64,000 nt of DNA from the NCBI GenBank assembly GCA_029721435.1, contig CM056573.1, forward strand, positions 98,502,447 through 98,566,446, written 5' to 3'. Position numbers and translations under genes: made by a program. The notes beneath the pieces are model-generated. The model had not been told where the DNA came from and searched no databases. It saw only the letters and a program-made list of their open reading frames with translations. Positions 21,691-32,024 of the stretch are shown here, piece by piece (within the stretch, counting starts at the first letter, position 1; each line of letters opens with the position of its first letter). This DNA comes from Gymnothorax reevesii (Eukaryota; Chordata; Actinopteri; Anguilliformes; Muraenidae).

Positions 21691-24454
21691 GGTAACAGTC
21701 AGAGGTTAAAATACAGTATTTCACTTTTTTGAATAGTGTCCACAACTTTGGAATTCTCAGAGAAGCCATATTTCGCAAAGTAAAGGGACAAATAAGCTTT
21801 TTCCATTTTCCAACAGCTGAATTGAATTCAAGCTGTTTTGGGACTTATTAGGCAGGAAGGTTAATGAGAAGGAAACTGCAGGTGCAGCACAACGTTGGGA
21901 ACTAAGTCAGATACTCACCTGCAAACTGATTATAGCCATATAACTTTCCTTGTTATTAAAAAAAAAAAAAGAGAAGGCTCGGCCAGTGTGACAACAAATG
22001 CTGGTTAATTTGATGGATTTAGGTATTAGATATGTTTTGCAAAATAAAAGGTGCCTATTTCTCTTTTTTTGCCATGTATTGCAATTAAATGTGGATATCT
22101 CCACACTTTTGACTGGTGCTGTACGTTGACGGCATTTTATGCTCAGAAGGCGTTGAGCACTTTTAATGCTGAACTTCACAGAATTTGTTTTGAAAATATA
22201 TGCTGCCAGCGCAAAAATAGCTGCCCATATGCTTCACAAAAGTGATATTTTACACTGTTTCAGGCTTCGAGACAAGATTTGATAATATTGGCATAATTGG
22301 TGCATGAATGATATGAGAATTACATTATCACTCCACGGGGGTTAACCTTGCCACAGTTGATTTGGTGACTTCAGACCAAAATTTTCTTTGCCAGTTGGGC
22401 AACAAGTTATGAGCATCTAGTGTGACAAGTTGTCATTTGCATAAGATGGAGTAATTTTATATGGAAAAGGCTTTGCCTAGTGAAAGCAAGTCAGATAGTC
22501 ATGTTTACTGAAAGGTCACTGGTAACAAGCATCAATACATTACAAATCCAGAATGAGTCACTTATTACATGGGAGTGTCCTTTCATTTTCTCTTATGTAA
22601 CTGTCTCTTACATGGATGTGATACACCCTTGTATCTTGCGCAATTAAGGGCTCACAGAAAAAAATGATTACTATTTCATATAAAATATTGCAATATGCAG
22701 CATGCTTTCTGTTGAAATTTGGTTTAACATACTCATTTTGCTGTATTTATCGTTGTGTCAATAGCAAAAAAAAAACAATTTTATATCGAGTTTGAACATA
22801 GCAAACATAGCAGAAATGTATGTTCTCAAAACATGGGTGATTAGTTACCTTAGAAAATCTAAGAATTCCCTCAAGTGATTACCACAAAAATAAAAGTTGC
22901 GTTACCTTGAGTCTTAAATGTGTTTCTTCTAAGACTGAAAATCAGTCTCTCCTACTATATCATACATTTCATACTGGATTGACTGGCTTTTTTAGCGCCC
23001 TGAAAGCCTTCCGCCAGACAGAATTATTTATGAACAGGCCATTGCTGTACCAACAGAAGGCCTATAATGGCTTCATCTTTGTACAGTTTGTTGTGACCAC
23101 AATTAGGCCCCATTATCATTGTTATTTACTTGCTCAGCAGAGGCTTTTGATTTTCTGTTCCCTTGTTGGACTGTATGTTTGCTTGTTATTTAGTGAAACA
23201 AATCAGACTCTCGTTACTTTCATCAGGGATGAAACAGCCACCATGGGAATGAAGCCTCCATCCTTCCTATTCCTGCGGACGTAAAGGACAACAGACAGCC
23301 TGCTCGACCTTGAGGAAGTGCAAGCAAAATGTGCGTCCACAGCATTACTGAGGAGGATCGGTAACAAGGTCAGAGAGATGTTGTGTGTGGGGAGTGACAT
23401 AGTGTTTTATTGCGCTGACCTGGCAGGCGTCGACTGGCTGGTGTTGAGACTCAAGTTGTTCGAGCCCAATGCACAAAGAGTGTGTGCACGAGTGTGTGTG
23501 CGTGTGTGTGTGTGGTGGGGGGATGTGAGAGGTATTTGGGCTGACGGAGAATAGATCTCCGTTTTATATGATACGTGACAGTAAGAAAATTATGGCAGTA
23601 AATGACTGAATCTCCTTTTAACTCATGGGGCTATGAAAAGAGCTATCACAAAGAAATTTGGCAGTGAGCCCCTTGCGGGGTTAGTTGTTACCCTCTACCT
23701 TTCTGATAATTTTAAGAAAAAGAAATGCAAAAAACACTGACTCGCTTAGACAGCGTCTCAGTTATGGCCCCCCAGTTGGAACTCTCTCCTCTACTCATAC
23801 CAACCTGGGGCCTATATCAGGAATTTATAAAGTAGATGTATGGAGGTGACTGGATGACTGCACCAACTAAAACCCACAGGAGTATTTTCAGTTTTTTTTT
23901 TTTTTTTTACATCAATCCATGCTCCAGATTTTGCTGTATTTCTTGTCTTACTCATGCAGCAAATTCAATAATCTAGTTTAATGATGATTCAGGCGCCCTA
24001 CTGAGGTTAGGCAGGCTTTGGCCATGAAAGGTACAGGAATCAGCGGTGTATGGGCACACATTACACTAACCTGAAATGGTTGACTCCAGAAAGGCTTTCA
24101 AAGCATCTTCCTCCAGCAGGATACTATCTCCGCTTGGGGCTTTATCTTTATCATGGCAGACTGCCTGTACAGGCAGTCTAAATCCTTGTCTTGGCTGTAA
24201 CACGACACTGAAGTTGAGCCATAGTAATAACCGATCTGGCTTTTAATCTGCAACTTCTTTAAACATGTTGTCAGACCTTCATCAGCAAACAAACACTCTC
24301 TTCCACCTCCCCAACCTGCCAAGTAAGAGCCTCTGGGATGCTTTTTATGTCGTGGCTCCCTGTGATCTGAAAAGTAATGTATTTTTATTTTATTATAATT
24401 ATCCATTTAAAGGGAAGTAGCCAGTAAGGATGAATTCACTATATTTCACATTCT
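21691..24454. other. no gene seen; short simple repeats
   Basis: Includes an A-run near 21958, a GT-rich microsatellite at 23480-23515 and a T-run near 23890. The frame at 22907-23284 (125 codons) has no recognisable domain and overlaps a competing reverse frame. I see no mobile element ends. Confidence 0.5.
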
Positions 24455-24960
24455 AAAATGCATGCTCACAAATACACATGTATACACACCAGATCCCATA
24501 TTTCCCATTCAGCCTGGTTGCACACACAGATATACACACTGACACAGAAACACAAACACGCTTGCACATGCACACACACTCAAACAAACACACTCTCACA
24601 CACCCAAACACGCACTCACACACATACACCCACACACGCGCGCATACACATACTGTTATGCACACGTACACACACAGAGGCGTACACACTCTCACACATT
24701 CACACATACACACATATCTGCGCGCACACACACACACACAAAAATGCACACTTATGCATATACACACACACACACTCTCCTATCAGTTCACTAACACTCG
24801 TACACAGTCTAATCTGCACGGATTAGTAAATACACACATACATAAACACACACACCATGCGCACAGTCCTAACTGCACAGATAAGTGTATACAGTACAAA
24901 CATATCCACACATACACACACACACACATACTCATGCACACAGTCCTAACTGCACGCAGA
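24455..24960. repeat. long CA-rich microsatellite, imperfect
   Basis: About 500 bp of ACAC repeats broken by CTCAC, GCGC and TATA variants and by a repeated block containing AGTCCTAACTGCAC (near 24862 and 24942, with a variant near 24805). The long His/Thr-rich and Cys/Val-rich open frames seen here on both strands are by-products of the repeat. Confidence 0.9.
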
Positions 24961-25424
24961 CATGTCTACATAACACTCATGTACTCAGTCCTATGCAGAT
25001 GAGTGAACATGAGGTCTGGCCCTGAGGAGCAATGAGTCACAGTGGCGCCCTGCTGTTGGAGTGAGCAGAGGGGCCCTGGCTGAAGTGGGAGCCTACACTG
25101 GGACAGGCAGGCGTAAGGAAGGATCAAAGGGACAGAAATGTAGCCTGACAGGGCCACGCTGGCAGGCTTTGGGCTTAGACTGCTGGAAGCGCAGTGGAGG
25201 CCAAACCGCGGCGTGACCTCCGACCCTCCCTGTGCTTTGTTGGCTGGCCGCCTCCGCACCGTGCAGCAGGTAAGACCCTCTGCACTCTGCTCCTCTTACC
25301 AAGGACACAAACAAGTGACTGCTTCATTAACACCACCATTCCCTCGGCACCAGGCACATCAGTACTCTACATTCATCCAGTAATGCAAACTTTAGAAATT
25401 ACAAGAATGTTTTGCACTTTTAGG
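24961..25424. other. no gene seen
   Basis: GC-richer than its surroundings and open on both strands over short distances, but no frame has a recognisable domain. Confidence 0.45.
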
Positions 25425-25905
25425 GGATAGTCAACTTGGTTAAAGCATCGCATTGCGGAGCAGATAGTGACTATCGCGGCGTGGGTTCGAGCCCCGGTCG
25501 TACCCCAGTCAGCAGCTTTTTCAGAAGTAGCGCACAATTAGCCATTGCGCAACAGGGATGCAAATTGGGAAGGGGCTGCTGGGAAGAGAAATATAACATG
25601 GCTGCCTTGTTCGTTGCTCAAGGGCCTCCTGTTGGCCAGCCAGGCGCTCGTCAAGTAGATTCTAAGCTTGATCATGTTTGGGTATCCTCCGCCCTCGTTC
25701 TGAACTTGCCAGGATCCAACCAATGAGTGTATAAGAAGCGGTATTGATGGGCACATTCTTCAGAGGAGAGTCGTGAGCCGTCCCTCTCTCCTGAATTGGC
25801 AACATGGGGTCGCATACGAGCAAGCCTTGTACGTAGTTCCTCAACTGGGCATTCCAGATTCAGGTGGGATTAAAGATGCCAATTTTTTTAAAAATAAAAA
25901 AACAT
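25425..25905 (+). repeat. SINE copy 3, full length
   Basis: Colinear with the SINE at 199-684: tRNA-like head with box B GGGTTCGAGCCCC near 25483, the CAGCTTTTTCAGAAG block, GGGTATCCTCCGCCCTCGTT, ACCAATGAGTGTATAAGAAG, GGGCATTCCAGATTCAGGTG and an A/T-rich tail from about 25880. No clear target duplication was found, so it is older or its flanks have changed. Confidence 0.85.
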
Positions 25906-26609
25906 GAAAAAAGAAAAGAATCTCCTAACGAGGACCATACCATGATTGACTGAACAAGTTCCAAATTGTTCTTCATCCAGGAGAATCTTGACAAGTTGAT
26001 GAATCACTGTATCAATAAAATCAATTACCTCAGATGAAAGTGACTTTTATATTCAGATCATTTTGATATGAATTCCCTCTTATGTTTCCCCAAAAACTGC
26101 TAGAGCCAATGATTAAGAAAGGTTTTAAAGGGCTGCTACTGCTATTCAGTGCACTCCATAAGTGTGTTAATACTCAGCCTTCATTCGACAGCATACTGAT
26201 ATTCATGTACAGTGATTTGTGCAGGATTTACTTCCCATGAGCATGGGCGTATCATAGACTAGCGATAGTCAGTCAATAAACAGTTAATCAACAAATTGGT
26301 CTAGTTCTAAAAGTAGTGATGAAAATAAAGAAATGAATTGAGAAAGACAAATTGAAATCTGACAATTATGTGAAAGATGGCTTCAAGAGATTCAAAAATG
26401 TTGGAATATTCAGAGAAACAGTTCTTATTTTAGAATGCTCTAAAACATTGACAAAGCAAAGCAGAGCCTTTATACAGCACTGTGAAGAAGTATTTGTCTC
26501 TTCCCGTATGTAAATGTTTCAGAACTCCATACTAATTTTAATATAAACAAAGCAACATGGGTAAACAGAAAATGCTGCCTTTAAATGATTGTTTCATTTA
26601 TTGAAGGTA
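25906..26609. other. no gene seen
   Basis: AT-rich DNA without recognisable coding or repeat structure. Confidence 0.5.
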
Positions 26610-26775
26610 AAAACCCCAATTCCAATGAAGGTGGGACATTGTGTAAAAGGTGAAGAAACATAGAATACAATGAATGACAAATCCTTTTCGACCTATATTC
26701 AATTGAGTGCACTACAAAGACAAAATCATTAATGTTCAAAATGAGGAACTTTATTTATTTATTTTAATATTCACC
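26610..26775 (+). repeat. terminal fragment of a Tc1/mariner element
   Basis: AAACCCCAATTCCAATGAAGG, the CAAATCCTTTTCGACCTATA block, TATTCAATTGAGTGCACTAC and TTAATGTTCAAAATGAGGAA follow the same order as the left end of the Tc1 element at 35252-38875. Only one end is present; there is no transposase. Confidence 0.75.
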
Positions 26776-26779
26776 CATT

Positions 26780-27212
26780 TTTAATTTGATGCCTGCAACA
26801 TGTTGGATAAATGACTGTATACGGGCTCTCAGACGCTCTTGTAGGCGTGCTGAGAGAAGGAGGAAGAAGGACAAGTTGCATGTCTCCTTTGGGATTCTAC
26901 GGGACTGCTTATTGGAGTGTCAGAAAACGGTGAAAGCTGCTAAAACCCTTACATCTCGCACCTTGTCTCAAACAACATTTATAAAGCTAAGGTTCTGTTT
27001 AGTGTTTTGGATTCTCTTGTTAACCCGCGCGATACTGCTCCCTTGTTCCGACTACTGCTCTCTATAATGATTTCCTCAACTCTTTTGTCGAGAAAATCTC
27101 TGCTCTTCATTCTATACCATCTCTTCTGAGGCCTGATCCCTCTGACCCTCCCATGTGCCCAGCTGTTTTTGACCAGTTTGAGCCTTTATCGCTTTCCTCA
27201 CTGTCAGATATA
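26780..27212 (+). pseudogene. L2-like LINE, 5' piece
   Basis: Translation gives RALRRSCRRAERRRKKDKLH, then SALHSIPSLLRPDPSDPP and FDQFEPLSLSSLSDI, the segment ahead of the reverse transcriptase domain in L2-type LINEs of fishes. Frame changes occur near 27000. The reading breaks off at about 27212, where a CR1-like LINE begins, and resumes at about 30062. Confidence 0.75.
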
Positions 27213-28109
27213 CAGTAACTGTATACAGATACAGTTACTTTGTTGAGAATTTTACCTCAGAGGGGGTCTTTATTTAGCCAGAGGGCATTTCAAATGCTCA
27301 AGATTTTTTAGCGGAAACTGAGGTTTGGGATAACGAAGTATTAGGCAAGTTGCATATACTAAAGGCAGATAAGGCAGCGGGTCCTGATGACTTATATCCT
27401 AGAGTGCTCAGGGAAGTTGGTGAGATCATCTTTAAGCCGCTATCCGCCATCTTCAGACGGTCTTTAGAAACTGGAGAAATACCAAATGATTGGAAACAGG
27501 GCAATATAATACCAATATATGAGAAAGGGGACCGTACCGAGCCAGGAAACTACAGGCCAGTCAGTTTAACTTGCATTGCGTGCAAAATATTAGAATCTAT
27601 CATAAAGATGAGCTGGACTTATTTCTTGAACGTAACAGTATCTTGAGGGATAGCCAACATGGTTTTCGGAAGGAAAGGTCATGCCTAACAAACCCTCTGG
27701 AGTTTTTTGAAGAGGCCACCAGGACTCATGACCAGAGCAGGGCTTATGACATCATGTACTTGGATTTTCAGAAAGCATTCGATACAGTACCGCATAAGAG
27801 ACTAATTTTTAAAATAAGCTCCATTGGAGTTACAGGAGGTATTCTGAAGTGGATTCAAAACTGGTTACAGGACAGAACACAAAGAGTGGTGGTCAGTGGT
27901 ATCTCATCTGAGCTAGGTATAGTGGGGAGTGGCGTCCCCCAGGGATCGATGTTGGGACCCCTGCTGTTCCTCATCTACATTAATGACCTTGATAGGAATA
28001 TTGAGAGCAGATTGGTTAAATTTGCAGATGATACTAAATTGGGGGGTTTGGCAAATAGTTTAGGGTCCACTAAAGTGATTCAGGACGATTTGGATAGAAT
28101 CCAGAATTG

Positions 28110-29231
28110 AATCAGAATCAGAATCAGACGACTTTATTTGTCATAAAAAAGGCAATTCAATTTCTCCAGTCTATCGGAGAAGGTAGACTGCAGCGGGTCG
28201 CACACTGAGAAGCGCCCCGGAAACTTTTCCTTTGAAAATTAAGGTTTCAGATGGAGAACACAGAACATATATTGATGACATCAGACATAATACACAAAAG
28301 GTTTATAACATACGACACGCAGGAAACGTCTTGGAATTTTTTCAGGGGAATGGGGAAGGAGAGAGGTGGGGGAAGAAGGGATTAAATGCTGGAGAGCAGC
28401 CTAACCAGAGTCCAGAGTCCTTATCAGGGCAGAGTGTTCTGTCCTTGTCTGAGGGATAAGAAATATGTTGACATTCCGTGTGAGACTGAGGCAGACAGAG
28501 GGGAGACGTGGAGTTGGGGGGGGGGCTGCCGAATTCTATTACAATTTCTGGTTGGAACAAGCAATTTTGGTTGATCCGCTATTCATTTTGTAAATTTCTT
28601 ACTTCACGCTTCAGGGCCACCAGTTCTCCCATCCTCTCGTCCAGTCTCTTGCCCAAATTCACAGTCAAACGCACAAACTCCCCACACCTACTCAAAACAG
28701 CGTCCATCTTCCTGTGCATTTCTGCAGATGATCCCAGAGTCTTTTTGAGCAACTCACCATTTTCCGATATTCCACTGAAGCGCTCCATAATTATTTCGGT
28801 GCAGGGCAGCGCATAGACCATTTTTCTTGCTCCCAGCTCGCGTACATTGGGGTAGATCAGAGCAACTCCCATTCCAATTGGGAGAAATCCCGTCGCCATA
28901 AATCCAAAAACATAAACATCCTCCACGTCTTCAAGGGATAGTGCCGCCAGACAAAGATCAAAGAATCTCGACCACGAACGTAGCCAGCAGCAAAAGTTCC
29001 ATCCGGGCAGCGCGGCTCGCCAGGTGCTCCGCTTCTTGGTGTTAATTTTTTGTCAATTGCATTCAGGGACCAGCTAATTAATTCCATCTTTACTTGAAGA
29101 GCCTCAGAAGCAGACGGAAGGTCCAAAAAAAAAGGAAAGAGGGGGTAACAAGACAAAAACAGGACAAAGAAAAGATGCAGGCAGGAGCCAAGATAGAGTG
29201 CGACTGCTCTCCTCAGAAGCCGGAAGTAGGA
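28110..29231 (-). mobile_element. unidentified retroposon with AATTG target duplication
   Basis: An insert in the CR1-like reverse transcriptase. AATTG lies on each side (28105-28109 and 29232-29236), and without the insert the LINE frame runs straight through. Read on the reverse strand, the 3' end (28110-28215) has CTGATTCTGATTCTGATT repeats preceded by an AATAAA signal and the CCGGGGCGCTTCTCAGTGTG block. The same 3' end occurs on the forward strand at 46476-46590. The insert carries two overlapping frames on its own coding strand (next entry). I cannot name the family. Confidence 0.65.
28579..29100 (-). pseudogene. unrecognised frameshifted protein with hydrophobic segment and coiled coil
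   Basis: Within the retroposon, reverse-strand reading starts at an ATG near 29088 (MELISWSLNAIDKKLTPRSG). It gives a Pro/Gly/Asp-rich stretch and then, in another frame, a strongly hydrophobic segment (FGFMATGFLPIGMGVALIYP). A region with KMVYALPCTEIIMERF follows, then a charged helix likely to form a coiled coil (KRLDERMGELVALKREVRNL), ending near 28579. The frame change probably lies near 28960-28980. The hydrophobic segment could span a membrane. I do not recognise the family; it may be an element-encoded accessory protein or a retroposed host gene fragment. Confidence 0.4.
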
Positions 29232-30061
29232 AATTGGGCAGAAATGTGGCAAATAAAATTTAATCTAGCAAAATGTAAAGTTGTACATGTAGGTAATAAA
29301 AACATTTGACGGGATTACCTCATGGGAGGTTCAAAACTGGAATGTTGCTGCACAAGAGAAAGATCTGGGAGTGATTGTTAACTTTACCCTCACAGGCTCT
29401 AGCCATTGTGCCGTAGCAGTTAAAAAAGCCAATCGGATGCTGGGATACATTGCCAAAAGTATTGAGTACAAATCTAAGGAGGTGATGCTTCTTTCGTACA
29501 ACATGTTCGTTAGACCACATCTGGAGTATTGTGTACAGTTCTGGGGTCCATACTTTAAGAAACATATAGAGGCTCTAGAGAAAGTTCAGAGAAGAGCCAC
29601 TAAGCTTGTTCCAGGTATAAAAGATGAAAGCTACGAGAAGAGGCTGAAGATCTTTAATCTCTTTAGTCTTAGGAAAAGGAGACTCAAGGGTGATTTGATT
29701 GAGGTCTTTAAATATTTTAAAGGGATTAAAAAAGTGAATTATGTAGGATTCCTTTGACCAAGGGTTGTGAGTAGAACTCGGGGTCACAAATGGAAGTCGA
29801 CCAAAGGTAAATTTAGCACTGATATTCGGAAATATTTCTTGACCCAAAGAGTAATCTCAATGTGGAATAGCTTGCCTGACCATATTGTTGAGGCAGAGAC
29901 CATGGGGGTTTTCAAGAGCAGACTTGACTTAAAGCTAGATACCATTGAGTCATTGAGTATCTGAAGGGATATATTCTCAATAGTATAAAGAAACTGGCGA
30001 GCTTAGTTGGGCTGAAAGGCCTGTTCTTGCCATTCATGTTATGTTATATTATATAGTTTGT

Positions 30062-30725
30062 GGGGTGCGGCCCACAAACTGCCTCTCAGACAGTATTGCC
30101 TCTCACATTTTTTAAGAGGTTTTTGATTCAGTTGGATCTTTTATTCTTGTCTTGATTCATACCTGTTTTAGCTCAGGGTGTTTTCCTGCCCCTTTTAAAC
30201 AAGCTATAGTGCAGCCACTAATCAATAAGCCCAGTCTGGACCCCTCTGTTCTCTCCAACTTCAGGCCTATCTCCAAATTACCCTATCCAAAGTGTTAGAG
30301 AAAGTAATTGCTGTATAGTTGCAATTATTTTTAGCACAAAATGATATTTATGAGAAGTTTCATCTGGTTTTAGGTCTGGTCACAGCACTGAAACTGCTCT
30401 TTTTTAAGAGCCTTTAATGATCTTGTCTTAACTGCGGACTCAGGATGTGCTGCTATCCTGGTGACCTTAGATTGGACGGCTGCCTTTGAAACTGTTGATC
30501 ATAGGATCCTCTTATCAGGCCTAGATTACTGCATAAGCATTAAAGGTGCTGCCCTCAAGTTTTTAGCTCCAGTTGTACCTAACTAGCAGGAGTTTCGCTG
30601 TCCATCTGGGTGAATTCTTCTCAAATGTGGCCCCTCTTACCTGTGGGGTCCCCCAAGGCTCCATTTTGGGCCCTTTATTGTTTCCTTTACATATGCTGCC
30701 CCTAGGTTTCATTCTCCGTAAACAT
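30062..30725 (+). pseudogene. L2-like LINE, RT piece downstream of the CR1-like insertion
   Basis: The L2 reading resumes with ASHFLRGF-like sequence and continues with FPAPFKQAIVQPL, SLDPSVLSNF, ILVTLDWTAAFETVDHRIL (near 30457) and PLTCGVPQGSILGPL (near 30630), then MLPLGFILRKHN. These are the RT motifs of L2. Frameshifts and stops are frequent. It stops at about 30725, where the FADD box would be expected shortly after. Together with 26780-27212 it frames the CR1-like LINE. Confidence 0.75.
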
Positions 30726-31159
30726 AATGGGCTCTAAATTCGTGGACCAGAATTAAAGAGAAAAACTAAAAAAAAATCGTCAAAGCAGCGGGATGCAGAA
30801 TTATGTTTTTTTGGGGAAACTTTAATTCGGTTTTGCCTGTGATTACCATAAAAATCTTTTTTTTGTAACTGTTCTCTTTAATTCTCCTTCAAAATAAAAC
30901 ATAATTGAGATCAGGGGCATACAATTATGAGATCTCCTCTGTTATTCCACTTCTCAACTATTGCTCAAATGGTTATCTCAAATCAACTTCCTCTGTTTCA
31001 GTGATTGTCTTGTCTCTTTTTAGCTTATCTCTTGCTCCTAAGGGACCTGTAGGAGATGTAACTCAGAAAAAAATGATCACAGAATGATGCAAATATGAGA
31101 AGCTCAAATTCATCTCAAGAGACGAGATTGAGCAACAGATGAGCAAGACACTTTTCCTT
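30726..31159. other. no gene; possible small terminal-repeat fragment
   Basis: The start, GGGCTCTAAATTCGTGGACC, resembles the end of the GC-rich element at 35367 (GGGCTCTAATTTCGTAGACC). GAATTAAAGAGAA near 30752 is repeated in reverse near 30873. The rest is AT-rich and unrecognised. Confidence 0.35.
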
Positions 31160-32024
31160 TGGGATGTTTTAGTTTATTCATAGTTATCATGCCATGTTTC
31201 ATTTCCATGCCCTGTTTTCTGTTCCATGTATTGCACTTCGTCTCCCCCGTCTTGTCTTGAGTGTTGTATTTGCTCACGGTCCCTTGTTTAGCGTGCCGTG
31301 GTTTTTGGGTTTCAATCTTCTTTCATTATCTCGTGTTCTTCCTTCCTCTTACTTTTGGTATCTTACTAACACATACTAACAGTTTGTTATTTTGATAATT
31401 ACTAGCCAGCACTAACCTTGTGTATTTTGACTAACTTACTAACAAGCACTCGGGATTGAATAGCTGCACTTACTAATTGACTAACAATCTCTCAGCATTC
31501 GCCCTATTCTAGTCTCCGCCTTTTGCCTTTTCCTAATTATCTCTGCTGCACTTTCTGTGGGTCTTCCACAAACTGCTTTGTGCTTTCCTTTATCTAATCT
31601 ATGCACTTTTAGTACTCAGTGACTGGAGCTGTTAGTCTGTCCATAGGTTTGTCTTGTGATCCCTGTCTACGTTTTGGCTACGGCCGAATTCATGTAATTA
31701 GTTTGTTCCTAATGTGTCTCTCCATGATGATTATTTCCATTGATTGCACCTGTGTTCCCTAGTCATGTGGTTATCCGGAAATGTATATTAGATGTCTGTT
31801 TGTTACACTTCCTTTGTCTGATCGTTCTTCCATTGCTTACATGTGCCACGCTTCTCTCACCTTGTATCATTGTGATTTATCTTTCTGACTGGACCGTCCT
31901 AGACATCGAGCTTTGCCTTTTCCCTGCACTTTGCCGCTATCTTGTTTATTGGCCCATTTTTGTCTGACTACGATTTTTGTGATTGGTGCCCTGTTTGCAA
32001 ACCTGGATTACGCCCTTTGGATTC
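31160..32024 (+). repeat. dispersed LTR-like repeat, copy 2 (longer)
   Basis: The first 400 bp match 3960-4450. The remainder contains GATTATTTCCATTGATTGCACCTGTG-like sequence and a TATA-like GTATATTAG near 31785, and ends in a CTGCACTTTGCC...CTGGATTACGCCC block typical of fish gypsy LTRs. The right end is cut by the LINE tail at 32025, so the 3' limit is lost. No associated gag or pol was seen. Confidence 0.5.

Larger units (their letters stand above)
27213..30061 (+). mobile_element. CR1-like LINE inserted in the L2 copy, itself interrupted
   Basis: The reverse transcriptase part (27298-28110) contains KADKAAGPDDLYPRVLRE, NYRPVSLTCIACKILES, QHGFRKERSCLTNPLEFF, YLDFQKAFDTVPHKRL, SGVPQGSMLGPLLFLIYIND and the catalytic FADDTKL box. 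After the insert at 28110-29231 it continues with WQIKFNLAKCKVVHVGN, PHLEYCVQFWGPY, LEKVQRRATKL and, near the end, FLTQRVISMWNSLPDHIVEA. These parts reverse-transcribe LINE RNA at a nicked target. The 3' end carries the GGGCTGAAAGGCCTGTTCTTGC block and a short ATGTT-type tail (30033-30055), as in CR1-like elements. The 5' part, including endonuclease, is missing. A frameshift at about 27600 and stops near 27270, 29309 and 29757 make it inactive. Confidence 0.85.

Noticed and set aside
24455..25002. Long His/Thr-rich and Cys/Val-rich open frames on both strands
   Set aside because: They are produced by the CA-rich microsatellite, which lacks stops in several frames.
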